Shown here: one piece after another, positions 12,719-23,688 of the stretch
Numbering within the stretch: position 1 is the stretch's first letter
Layout of the letters: each line of letters starts with the position of its first letter
Source: Nigrospora sphaerica
Taxonomy: Eukaryota > Ascomycota > Sordariomycetes > Amphisphaeriales > Apiosporaceae
Reading direction: 5' to 3'
DNA: 64,000 nt
Assembly (NCBI GenBank): GCA_018287875.1
Contig: JAGVVL010000001.1
Span: forward strand, 3,038,001-3,102,000
Position numbers and translations under genes: made by a program
Notes under the pieces: generated by a model
What the model was told of the DNA's origin: nothing
The model's database searches: none
Seen by the model: only the letters and a program-made list of their open reading frames with translations

Positions 12719-13368
12719 ATGAAGTTCAGCACGCTGCACATCACTCTCGCCGCCGGCGCCTCGGCCGCCGCCACCTTTCCTCATGTTGTCGAGTCTCTGG
12801 TACGCTACGAGTCAGCCCCGGTGCTCCCCCCAAACTGTCATCGCCGTCGTCCGTGGCTAACACGGCATACGTATAGGCCGTAAGAACGTACCAGGATCAG
12901 CCCCAGTCCCAGAAGGATGGCTCCATCTGTGGTACGGGCATGTCAGTCACCTACATCGTGCAGCCAACAGACACCCTGACCAGAATTGCCTTGTCCCTAT
13001 TGTCGGGCATCTGTGACATTGCAAAGGCCAACCGTATCGATAACGTCGACTTGATCTTCCCCAACCAGACCTTGACAGTCCCTGTCAAGCTTGCCAACCC
13101 TGACAACGCTTCATGCCTAGTCGCCAACGACTCGACGGCCACATGCGTCACCGGCGGCCCGTCCACCTACACCGTCCAGGCCAATGACATCTTCAAGTCT
13201 ATCGCCAAGAAGCTGGGTATCACGACAGAAGCACTTACGAAGGCCAACCCAAACGTTGACCAGTTCACCCTCATGCCAGGGGATGTACTGCAAGTCCCCG
13301 TCTGTCCTGGTCCGGTCCCCCAAGCGAGCAAGAAGCCCCGTGCCGTGCCGAAGTGGAGACGTACGTGA
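12719..13368 (+). CDS. Secreted protein with two LysM domains (LysM-effector-like)
   Basis: Two exons, 12719-12799 and 12877-13368, predict 190 residues; the 77-nt intron joins in phase 0. An N-terminal hydrophobic signal (about 1-18, ending SAAA) is followed by two LysM modules. LysM1 at about 50-97 has TYIVQPTDTLTRIA, then LIFPNQTLTVPV. LysM2 at about 122-170 has TYTVQANDIFKSIAKKLG, then LMPGDVLQVPVC. LysM modules bind chitin or other N-acetylglucosamine polymers. Secreted fungal LysM proteins without a catalytic domain either mask cell-wall chitin or bind it for other reasons; which applies here is not visible. The C-terminal end after VPVC is uncertain. The frame stops in a basic tail, while the +1 frame stays open for about 60 codons with a Gly/Ser repeat and two cysteines (see findings). 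Confidence 0.82.
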
Positions 13369-13389
13369 ATCCTAAAGACCCCAAACGCG

Positions 13390-13430
13390 AGAGCGGGAGC
13401 GGGAACGGGAGCGGGAGCGGGAGAAGCGAA
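13390..13430 (+). repeat. Short tandem repeat GGGAGC/GGGAAC
   Basis: Hexamer-based repeat directly after the stop of the LysM gene. In the +1 frame it reads as alternating Ser-Gly. Confidence 0.75.
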
Positions 13431-16009
13431 CTGGCTAAATGCGATACCTGGGAGGCCGAATGTGTCTCCTATTGGGGCACTCTTCAGCGGCACTCTCACA
13501 GATTGTGCCTTTCTCTTTTCTTTGCTGATTCCTCTTCCCTCTAAAGGACCGAACCTTCGACAACGGGGCATCTTCAATGGATATCGATAATTTTATTCTC
13601 AGGCATGTCGGTCTTTGCGAGTGGCAGCCAATGTCGCTCAAGTTGGTATCCTATGCGTGGGGGCCGATGACCCAGGCCAGCAAAGAAAGCTTGCGGTTCA
13701 TGGGAGAGCCACTTAGATGGCCGTGGTACGTAAGCACAGACTCGTGTTCCTATCAATACTACGTATTCTCTGAATGGATAAATATTTGGCTGCGCTGCTC
13801 AGAACGTAGCATCAAAGACGTGCTCCTCGGAGTTGTCGGGTAGTCGTTCCCGGCACATGCTGATGGAAGGCCTGGCAATAATCAAGCTCTCCATGAATCA
13901 TGAATGAGGCAACAGCCCGATGGGGACGGCTCTAGTCCACAAATGTGAGGCACTTTTCCACGTCCAGCGAGGTCACGCTCTCTAAAGGATATACTGGGCA
14001 AGTAGAGCCTCTGGATGGCGGGTCCATCCGTGCGGCATTAGAATGGATGGGCTACAGGACCTTAAGAGTCCCACCCACGAGCCGCATGTGCCTTCCGGAC
14101 CCTCCACTCCAATCGGGTGCCCCTGAGATCCTGAAATGGCATATGGGATGTAAGTGATAGCGGGTTTTGTTGTCCAGAGGCCGCCACGTGCATAAGGCAA
14201 TGTCTCCCCCCTTTACGTGACGAAGTTCTCATTACGGTTCCACGGTGTAGCTGGCGAGGTCGAGTGAAGGGAATGGAGGACATCATGATCTCTCTTTCCA
14301 CCCTCGCAGTCTGGTAGGGAACCGGGTTAGTGTACACATCACACCAGTCGCGTAAAGCACATTTCCTTTCTCTGCGGCGCGTGGGACGATTCAGAGGGTC
14401 CGGCGGCGGCCGTGATGCAAGGCCACCACGCAAGGCCATGCAAGACTCCTTTCTGGTGTTGCTGGGAATTTTCCGAGGCGCCCCTGGCGTGAGCTGGTCA
14501 CCCATGGCAAACAGATGAATGAGTGGCGGCCAAGGGGTGAAGCGGTCACTACATGCGGCGTAGATGCCTGGTGTGGGACCAACTGCAGCTGAATGGGCGA
14601 AATGACGCTGCAAAAACAATGTGCACGCGGCGGTACGAATGGGACTGAAGTCTGACTATGTCCCGGGACGCCGGGAAGCTGTAAGCCGGTGCAGAGGACC
14701 GAGGTGGGATTGGGCGTGCTGTGTCAAGAGGAGGGGTATCTCGCCCTGTGACGGTGGGTTAGTTGGTAGGCTTGCCACCGGAGTGGGAGGCAGTAGGTAG
14801 CACCGCAACGATGGTCTGTCTCTCGTTGGGAAAAGGGAGAAGGGAATTTCCCGTCGCCAATGGTTTGCTGTCGCCAATGGTTTGGCGTAATGCTGCAATT
14901 TGCGACCGCGGGCCTGCCCTCCGGGCAATGATGATCTACCCTGGGAATGCGTTGATGCTGCATGGGGGACAGCAGCGCGGTCCATGCGGATCGCAAGTGT
15001 ACCTACCACCTACCATGGGACCGGAGAGCTCTGACATCCATGGACCGCAGGGGATGACCTACCTAAAACAAATGAGACAGAAGTCGGTGGGAGCGGTCAG
15101 TCGCTCGCCAGTCGCCATCGCCGCCATTGCTGTCGTTCTCGACCAGCCAATTGTACGTCTGTCTGTGCAAGACATGCAGCGCGGTTTCCCTGATTGAATA
15201 GTGTGGAACGCATTGGCCTCGGACGGTGGAAGCCGCGAACCTCCGGCGTCCGCATGTACTTGCTTAAGTACACAACCATTTGTTTAGGTCTTCCCTCGTC
15301 AGGTGCTAAAAGTCCGATGGTACGTACTCTGCATGCACCGCACTTCCATCCAGGTGAGGTTGCTTTAGCACAGGACTGGCTGACCAACCCCCGCCAGCCA
15401 TGAGATTCCATAGGAAAGGTGAGCGCCTCAACTTCATGGGAACTCCAGTTATGAGAGAGAAAAGGATGGAAGTGTTGGAATCTCCGAGGATAATTTTAAT
15501 CACCTTTACCGAGTACGCATGGGAACATGCCGTGCAGCCGAGCAGCCGAATTCGTCGACAAAAGCCCGAGACGATGGGCGAACTTCTGAAGCCGTGCAAC
15601 CCCAGGCACCAAGGCCCGGAGATATTAGCTTTCGAGAGGTACTGATGTAGCCTGTGCCGCTTTATCCAGACAGCCGCTCTCGCCTGCCGTTGCGGAATGA
15701 TAACCAGCAGGGGGGCGGGACGGGAGGACGTACTCTGTACTTGGAAGCTTCGACTTATTTTCTGGGGCGTCCAATTCAATAAGTAAATACTCTTTAAGTA
15801 TGGATGTACTCATTTAGGCGTGCACCCATCTATACAACTACATATCGATGGCCGTTGGCGCGACCTCGCGAGTGGGCATTCCCAGGGTCCCATAGAGCCC
15901 TCACGCACGGCATGTACCATAATGGGGCACGAAGAGCGGAACGGGACACGGCATCGCGGCATCAGCTGGACCACGGGGAGTGTTCAGGCATGGGGGGATC
16001 CAATGCAGC

Positions 16010-16045
16010 AACACCACCACCATCACCACCATTACCACCACTGCA
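16010..16045 (+). repeat. CAC/CAT trinucleotide tract
   Basis: Imperfect trinucleotide repeat in intergenic DNA. It gives a run of His in one frame, but with no other coding signal. Confidence 0.7.
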
Positions 16046-17583
16046 CAGAAAGCATGGACACTCCGTGCGTACTTGGAGCATCCACGGATACTCTGTACAT
16101 ACAGCACCAACGCGCGCACACTTACCGCCCAAGCCCCAAGCCACGAATTGACAGGAGCCAGTCATGACTGAACACTAACGCAACTCCGCATGAGGCTTGC
16201 TTGAACCTAACTTCACGGCGACCGATGGGCTTCCGGCAGGGCCAGTCCCGATCGGAAGTCGGTAGGAGCTTATGAAAATTCCCAGATGACCAGGCGGGCA
16301 GGCGTACTTGACTTAGGCTCGTTCCCTCGCGTGCCACACCCCGCAAGGCATAATCGCCTCCTTCTCGTCCAACCTCATGGACTTTGGAACCTTTTTGTCA
16401 ACTTTCCATGCCTAGAAGGTGAGATTGCATTTTCTTTTATTTGCCCTACCGCATACAGAGACGCCTGCTGCTGGCTACGCGCACATCGCATTCGGGAACG
16501 CTGGTGATTGCGAATCCGCGGCCTGCCGGCTCATTCGCCATACTTCCATCCCTTCCCCCCTGCTTCCGCCAATATCCTTCAACGGTCCACCAAATAAGGC
16601 TCGACCCCAACAGTCTTGTTCGTCCGTCGAGGCCGGGTTGCCTGGCTTTCCACCTGGTGCCGCTATCCGTGCCGACTTGTTTGCAAGCGCGCGCTCGCCC
16701 GCTATCTGCTTATTCGTACATACCAAGACGGTGTGTGCCCCTACTACGACATCGTCCCTGCTGGAGAACCACCCCCGGCTTCTGCTGGTCGCTTCGCCGG
16801 GGCCTGTCCCGCCCTGGATTCGTTGGTCACCATGAGCGCGCGCGCTGTCATTGTCAGGTAAGTGAGCAGGGGTTGGTTTCCCCCGAGTCGTCCTTGTCCC
16901 TCTTCCCTTAGAATGTTTCCCCCTCACTCCACCTTGGCCGCACCCGCAATCCACCCCCCATCCCTCATCCATCCATTCGTCAGCTTCTCCTCGAGCGGGC
17001 CATGGCACGGCACAGCCCAGAGGCCATCTATACCGATCCTCTTTTGCGCTCAGCAAGCGGTTTGATTAGCCTGGCCAGAGTCATTTTGCGCCCCATTCAA
17101 ACGGTATAGGTCGTGTGGCCTGGCGGCGTCTTCTACCGGAGCCGTGGGAACGTCAGGGCCCATGGATCTTCATAGTCCACCCCCCGGGATACCCCTAGTG
17201 AGGTTCCTCGGCCTCCGTTGACGCTGTTGGCGGACCAAAAACCTTCGTCAACCCTTCTTTGTTCCTGCGTCCTGGTTCGTCCCACCACTTAGGCCTGGGA
17301 TAAAGTCCTCGCCATGCCTCGTTTTGCCTCCGATCTTCCCACCTTGGACCCTCTGCGCTTGTCTCCCTAGTTCCAAGTCTCTTTTGTCACAGCCCCTACC
17401 TATACGTACTACTTTCCCCATCCACGTGTGTTGCGCCTCCAGCCAACTCCATCCGAGCCAACTGCTACCAATCACACGCCCTGTTTCACCCCGGAGGAAG
17501 CTGGCTGGCCAACCTGGGCTCTTATTTCTTACTGTACCTACCTCGCACCTCCGGCCGAGCCACATTCGGCTTCTTTCTTCACC

Positions 17584-18174
17584 ATGTTCCGCCGCCCATC
17601 CTTCCTGTTTGCTAAACAGAAATCACGCACCGCCAGCAGCAGCAGCAGCAGCTGCAGCAACGGTCAAGAGCCCGACGACTTTTTTCTCACCATGTCTTCC
17701 ACCTCCACCATCAGCAGCCAGCGGCCGATGAGCCGGGACTATGATACCGGCTTCCCGGAGTCTTTTGCTTCTCACACCACGTCCATGCGGCACCCCGACG
17801 CCAACACGGGACCGGGGGCCTGTATCTCGTCCGAGGACATTGACCCCTCCAAGACGTTGCAGCGCTCCCGCCGGTCCCTGATGCGCAAACACCGGCGCAC
17901 CATCAGCCACGGCGTCATCACGGCCGAGATGCGCGCCCAGTACATCCACAACGACTCGGGCCTATCCCTCGGGCCTATTGACAGCGCTGCGGAGCTGGAC
18001 GCCACCAAATTCATGGCCTCCCACGACAAAGAAGCCCTGGAAAGCATGGGCCGTACTCTATCCACGGACAGCTACGAGCCCGGGTCGCCACCGAAAACCG
18101 CCGACTCCGAGACGAAACGACCCGAATCACGGCGAGGCGGCGTGCTGCAAAAATGGCGCTTCCTCAAGACCTGA
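17584..18174 (+). CDS. Uncharacterised Ser-rich protein
   Basis: A single exon encodes 196 residues. The ATG sits in a good context (ACCATG) after a CT-rich leader; a longer frame begins upstream only with non-ATG codons. The protein begins MFRRPSFLFAKQK, then has a poly-Ser tract (residues about 19-26, AGC codons). Next come Ser/Thr-rich and basic stretches (RSRRSLMRKHRRTISHG), a helical-looking segment with ITAEMRAQYIHND, and a basic end (RRGGVLQKWRFLKT). No domain is recognised. Coherent codon use, a defined basic N- and C-terminus and the middle ITAEMRAQYIHND segment suggest a real gene. The RRS/RRT motifs could be phosphorylation sites, which is speculation. Confidence 0.7.
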   Translation: MFRRPSFLFAKQKSRTASSSSSSCSNGQEPDDFFLTMSSTSTISSQRPMSRDYDTGFPESFASHTTSMRHPDANTGPGACISSEDIDPSKTLQRSRRSLMRKHRRTISHGVITAEMRAQYIHNDSGLSLGPIDSAAELDATKFMASHDKEALESMGRTLSTDSYEPGSPPKTADSETKRPESRRGGVLQKWRFLKT

Positions 18175-21100
18175 TTGAGTTTACCCCGACTTGGTATGCA
18201 TGTTGATGGGGGGGGTTTAATCGAACTGGCGTGGGTAACGTTGCCTTACTTAGGGGGGCACCACCAAGACGCCGATGGGAAGGCGTCCGGTTTCCGGTTT
18301 GGGAGGTAGCATTGCATTGTCGATTCAGCGAGGAGTTTTTTTTTTCCTGGGGGGGGTTTTTTCCCCTACATCTGTCCAAGGTGAAAAGCAGACAGATTGA
18401 CGACATTCACGAACAGCATCCATGGGGATTCGCAGGGACTGCCGGGCCAGTAATTCCATGCTTCCCCACTTCACTTCTCTATCTCTACACTCGCACCCAG
18501 AGGATAGGCTGCCGTCGTCAGTTACATTCACTGCTATTTTTCCTTTCTCTAGTCATCCTAGGTACAGAATATAGCTCTGAAAAAAGGCTGGCCGCGATTC
18601 TTATGTCGACAGACCAAAACCGGGCACGCCACCCATCCCACAAGCGGCCCCGGACGGGTTCGCTTTTTGCTGGCAAAGAGCGCTGAGGACTCACGACGGC
18701 ATGACCCGAGCGCCTTGTGGCGCCCTGCGGTCGTTCGCCGCCCACCCGGCACTACTGCATCTCATCGAGAGAGACGAGACCAGCGAGGGACGAGGGCCAA
18801 TCAACCGCGCCAAGTCTGGTTATAGTGCGGTTAACCCCCACCCCCCATGACAGACGCGGGTGTGTGCCCACTGGGTCACTTCATGTATGTACGAATATAT
18901 ACCCAAGCGGCGGGTGTCGGATGATTTAGCATCCATCGGTGTGTGATATACCTGTTTGTAGTGGACAATGCGGACAAGTTCGTTGGCCACCCTCTCACTC
19001 CATACTCGGATACCTGACGTACGACGTAGACGTGGCGGTATAGTGGGTATGGGTGTCTCGCACCGAGTGCAGTGTAAAGCACCAACACGAGTTGCTTCCC
19101 CGTGCACATGTTCATGGGCGCGCCAGGATTGGCCCCCAAACGCTACTGAAACGTGGGAAAACCCAGGTGGCACGGGTTGGTCCAGCGTCAGCCCACGTTA
19201 GGATGGCAACTACAAATACGCCGGACCGACCAGGCAACAGCTTGTTGTCATCGCATGTCGTCGTCGCGTAGAGGCAAAGCAGCCACATACGAAAACAGGA
19301 GAGACGGCAAGAGAGAAAGGGCCCGCCCACCAGCGCGCCCAGATGCCGAAGAACCGGTAGAACCCCAGTCGGGCTCGACTAGCGTACCTGCCCAATCAGG
19401 TAGGCAGCAGGCGTGCGGAGGTTTGGCAGAGGTGTTTTTTGTCCGGGTCCCCGTGTCCAGCCGCCGTCGAGAAAAGACTCTAGGCCCGGAAGGGCCGTGA
19501 TGCCCACCCAACCCATCGAGGCTTGGCAACCCTGGCTCCTGGGAGTGGGAGCTGCAAACGAATGGGTACGTACGCGGAGCGCTGTCCACCCTTTGCACCG
19601 GCCGCGGGCCGCGTCACGACCATGTGCCGAACTCCCGAGTCGTCCGCTGACGAAAAATGCTTGTGGCGTGGCTTTCCCCATCCCCCGCCGGAGACGGCGC
19701 CAATATGACCAGGTGTCCCTTGATTCCCACCAGGCCTTGCTGGCGGGCTGCCTCCCAGGAGCCAGCCCGCCGACGGCTTTTTGATGGGAAGCCCTCCCTT
19801 CGCCGCCCTCGGGCTCAAAGCACGCGTGCGTTCCGGACAGCCGGCCATGATGCCATTTGGGCGTCCCGACTACGAGACGGTCTTGTTTATATGGGTTTCA
19901 CCTTTGTGCCCCTCCTTCCCCGTGGCCGGCTAAGAGCTCTGGCTGTTTCGTCGACGCTCCGCGGCGCTTGACTCGTCTGTGTCGGCTATGTGGCATTCGC
20001 CTAGGCGGCTTGGGCGGCAAACAGCTGTGAACCTTTCGAGCGCATCCATGGAAAGAATGTGTTGCCAACTGGTTTGCAAGGACGGCCCACGCACCCTCCC
20101 CCCCCATCAGCCTGCCTAAGTCGCCCGCGGTCGCTTTTGGTGGGCATGTCAGTCAGTACCTATGTACATACCATAGTAGTATATATGTGCCTGACTAGCG
20201 GCAATTGCCGCTGGGTCATGGGGGGCTTGATGAGATCTTGGATCTCGTGCATGCTCATCACTTGCCAGGCGGCGGATACCGCAACCTCACTTTCGTCCTG
20301 TAAGACAGAGGGGCACGGGAATCCTTGGGTGGGCGGCCAAGGGGGGGGAGAGGGCTGTATGTAGATGTGAAGCTTTGAGGCTCAACCGTGGAGAGAAATC
20401 GCCATGCCGACGAGTAATCAGCCGCAACACAGTCCGGGGGTGCATCGGTTCCGCATTCTTGATTCCCTGTTTCCCCATACATCTTCTCATTGCCAGGCGG
20501 CAGGCGTCTATGATGCATTGCGTCGAGGGAAAGCTCGCCGCAACACCTGGCTGTAGCCCGGCGAGCCTGGCAGCGCTGCCGGACCGTCCGGGTGCTCAAC
20601 ACGCTTCAGTTTGCACCCCGTATGCCGTACATGGTAAGAGGGTACTTGCCTGCAGGTTTTACTGTGTAGACCAACGACCCACAAGCTTCGTAAGCGGCCG
20701 TCTTGGCTTGTGGCTCGACTTCTACATTGGGATCAGTCGCGGATCACGGCCGGTGCTGATTCGCCGTCGCCGTCGGCAGTGAGCTCGAAGCCACATCAGG
20801 ACGCCACATACTGATGTCACCAGGTCCATGGTCTCAAGCTTGTCGGGTGCGCATGCGAATGAGGCGGCGTGACGTCAAAACTCCCATGGCCGTCACTGTG
20901 GGTGTTGGTCCTCCCCACCCCCAAAGGGTTCGAGGGCGTAGATCGGACGGGACGCGGAAATCACTTCGGCCTCCACAACGGAGCACCTGCCTTACCTAAC
21001 CAACGTTCCTGTCCGCTGGCTCTTGGTGGGATATCCGGAAGTCGGCAGGCCAGATGCGCAAAAGAATCCCTGCTGAGACAACACGCTCGGTGGAGGATTG

Positions 21101-22258
21101 CGCACTCAGGGTCGACCTGCCGTTGTGCGCCCTTGCCGAGGAGACACACCAACGGACGGACTGACGAGTGACAAGAAGGCCGGCCAGGGCGTATCCGGTA
21201 TCCGGGAGCGCCTTGACGACTGCGCACACACATGAATCTGTGATGGGCTGCGCGTGTGGCTTGGCTGGCAGGTAGACGGCGGGGGATGGAAGAGAGCCGA
21301 ACCCGGCCGGCCCTGTGCTTGCCGCGATGCAGAAAACGGCAAGGTTGGGCGTACGTACGACTTATGGGAATGAAGGGCTCAATCAGCCAGTTCATGGTGG
21401 CTGGCGCTGGGCTGGGCGCATGCGTGCGTACCACGGACCAACCAACTACCTCTAATAAGGTAGTGGCGCTGAGTCGAGCCCAGTCGGTCTTCCAAGTCTT
21501 GTGCTGTGTGGTGTGCATGTGGCTCTTCGCATCCCATCATGCCATCATGGGACATCTCTTCCCTTGCCTAATTGGGAGAGGCAGGAAACCGGGAAGCGTG
21601 GCCGAGCATGCCCAGGGTAGGCGGCTGCCGGTCGATGACGCACCCGCCGCAACCCTGCTGGGAAACTTTTTCGCTACTCATCCCGTCATTGTTCGTTCTG
21701 GCTCGCGATACATGCCCCCCGGGATGCTGGCCCGCCTGGAGCTGGCCGATTCACAGTCGGTACCTGGGCGAGGCACGTCCAAAATCTGTCTTCCTGGAAC
21801 TGCATGCGCTGCGCGAACCCGTAGAGTCTGGGCGCTGCTAGGTTGGTGGCCGGATGGCTGGATGGCCGATGACAGGGGGGACCCAATGGAGCTCTCTCGC
21901 CTTGCCCGTATCCATCCATTCCCATTCCGAGGCCATCGTGCCCAGGATGGGGCCATGTCAGTTGGCCCGGTGCCCCATAATTCCTCATGTCGTACCTCCG
22001 TCTCTCCCGTACCTAAGGCGTATTGATACCGAACGCCCTGCAGGCACACTCACTCACTGTCCGGTGAAAGAAAAGCCATCCATCCTGCTATTTAAGCCGC
22101 CGGTCTCCCCTCCGCTCCCTTTCCCCCCGACTTAAAAGTAAGATTTCTCTTACGCCGATCAACTTCTGCAAAGAAAACAACCTCCCGTCCAAGCAGCTTT
22201 CCACGCCGAGCCACAAGCGTCTCTTTACCACCTCCAACCACCACCAAACACCGCAAAC
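18175..22258. other. Gene-poor region of about 4.1 kb upstream of PMP3
   Basis: No gene is supported. A homopolymer-rich stretch (T runs and G runs) lies at about 18333-18364. The last 150 bases are a CT-rich leader with a TATTTAAG element at 22089-22096, consistent with the PMP3 promoter and 5' UTR. Confidence 0.55.
22089..22096 (+). promoter_or_regulatory. TATA-like element upstream of PMP3
   Basis: TATTTAAG about 165 bases before the PMP3 ATG, followed by a pyrimidine-rich leader. Assigned by position only. Confidence 0.35.
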
Positions 22259-22514
22259 ATGCCTTTCACCGCTAGCGACATCTGCAAGATCCTGCTTGCC
22301 ATCTTCCTGCCCCCTCTGGGTGTCTTCCTCGAGCGTGGCTGCGGTGCCGACCTCCTCATCAACATCCTCCTGACCTGCCTGGCCTACCTGCCCGGTATCA
22401 TCCACGCCTTGTACGTCGCCCCGCCCGCCGGCTCTGCACGAGCGGCAAGCCTGAATCTTCTGCTATGTTTACTAACGCTCACCGCCCTCTAGGTACATCA
22501 TTCTCAAGTATTAA
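22259..22514 (+). CDS. PMP3: Plasma membrane proteolipid Pmp3 (UPF0057/RCI2 family)
   Basis: Two exons, 22259-22410 and 22493-22514, encode 57 residues, the typical size for this family. The 82-nt intron has donor GTACGT, branch ACTAACG and acceptor CTCTAG, and splits a Leu codon near the end to give the family-typical finish HALYIILKY. The protein has two hydrophobic helices: about 9-27 (KILLAIFLPPLGVFLERGC) and 31-52 (LLINILLTCLAYLPGIIHAL). The short PLGVFLERGCGADLLINILL core is diagnostic. Pmp3/RCI2 proteins sit in the plasma membrane and influence membrane potential and tolerance to salt and cold. The CT-rich leader suggests high expression. Confidence 0.95.
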
Positions 22515-23688
22515 GGGTCACAAATGCCGGCCCGCCGCCAGCCCCCCTCGGCCCCCATTTTGATTGAATACGCGCCCGCCGCCCGTGCGCCAAACACACA
22601 CATGCAACCCACGATGCCCCGTTGGCTGGGCAGCCAGTGAGCTGCGGCCATGTTTCGACCGCTGCCCGGCGCCAGCCGCCGGGTCACCAATGAAGAGGTT
22701 CCGGATTGCGCGGCGGAGCCGAGGGACGATGATCGCCTCCCTCTTCTGGCCCAACGCCTGGCATGTTTTTTCCTCCTTGCGTGTGGGGTCTGTCAACAGC
22801 TGGACCAGCCTTCACCAAACTTGGCGGCGCCATGGGGTGCTCCAATCGGCGCAAGCCCGCATTCCTCTCTCCCTTCGTCACTTCACTCATCCCACCCATA
22901 CCCCCTTCCCCTCGTCTCACGCCTCTATGATACCACTTTTCTTTATAATTTCCCTACCGATACGCGTCGTTGCGTTCGACGAGCGGCACGAACGGAATTC
23001 GGTCCCGTCGTGAGCGGGGTTAATGACGATCCGACACCTCTTGGCAACTGCAGGCGACGAGTTTAGGAGAGACGGTGCTTGCTCGTCCTCGCAAGTTCTC
23101 ACCTTTTGCGCTACGAGGTGCTGGGTTCAGCTTGGCGAAAAATACTTCCCTGTACCAATAGCCAGCTTTCACCCCGCGTTACACTGGGTACTCCCGTAAT
23201 GATGATGAATCGATACCCGAACTCGATTATTGACCTATCTTGACGTAACTTTGTGTTTAATGCGATTGCGAGTTTGTGCCTTCGACTGGACTTACCGCGC
23301 ATTATGGAGGCAATTAATAACTCCAGTCGAGAATGCGCAAGCGGCAACCACGCGCTCCGCGCCGGAGAGGTAACATTATACTGTATATTAGCGTCGCGTT
23401 CTTTCTCAGCCGAGCCTCGTTCAGCGAAGTGCATGTGGGTAATGCGGCTCGTGGCATCTAATTTCGCAAAGCGCCGTAACGACGCTGATGCGGCCCATCT
23501 CGTCTGTTCAATCGCGGCCGACGTTGTTGCAAGCTGCCTTTTGGCAGTGGCAGCAGCCACGTCAGGCCTCAAGCATGTTGCGGCATGCCGCTGTCAGCAC
23601 TTTGCGCGCAGTTTTGTCTATATTTGTACATTTTCGGCGACATGTCGCCAACACCGTCTTGCGGTATCATACATGTGTTGTACATCCA
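22515..23688. other. Intergenic region between PMP3 and RSM24 (convergent)
   Basis: No gene is supported. The right part (about 23110-23680) has a different, less GC-rich texture and contains two interlocked inverted repeats (23282-23338). Confidence 0.55.
23282..23338. repeat. Two interlocked inverted repeats (pseudoknot topology)
   Basis: TCGACTGGA (23282-23290) pairs with TCCAGTCGA (23322-23330), and GCGCATT (23297-23303) with AATGCGC (23332-23338). The arms interleave A-B-A'-B', as in an H-type RNA pseudoknot. No function is known. Confidence 0.6.

Larger units (their letters stand above)
13369..17583. other. Gene-poor region of about 4.2 kb
   Basis: No supported gene. Contains a GAGCGG-type purine repeat (13390-13430), a CAC/CAT triplet tract (16010-16045) and a long pyrimidine-rich leader-like stretch before 17584. 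Open frames are short, begin at non-ATG codons or have low-complexity products. Confidence 0.55.

Noticed and set aside
13577..13843. An 88-codon frame after the LysM gene
   Set aside because: No conserved features and no supporting splice or promoter signals.
15820..16167. A frame with a poly-His run
   Set aside because: The His run is only the translation of a CAC/CAT trinucleotide tract; the rest has no coding character.
21256..22026. A 256-codon frame upstream of PMP3
   Set aside because: No domain, irregular composition, and it overlaps the probable PMP3 promoter.
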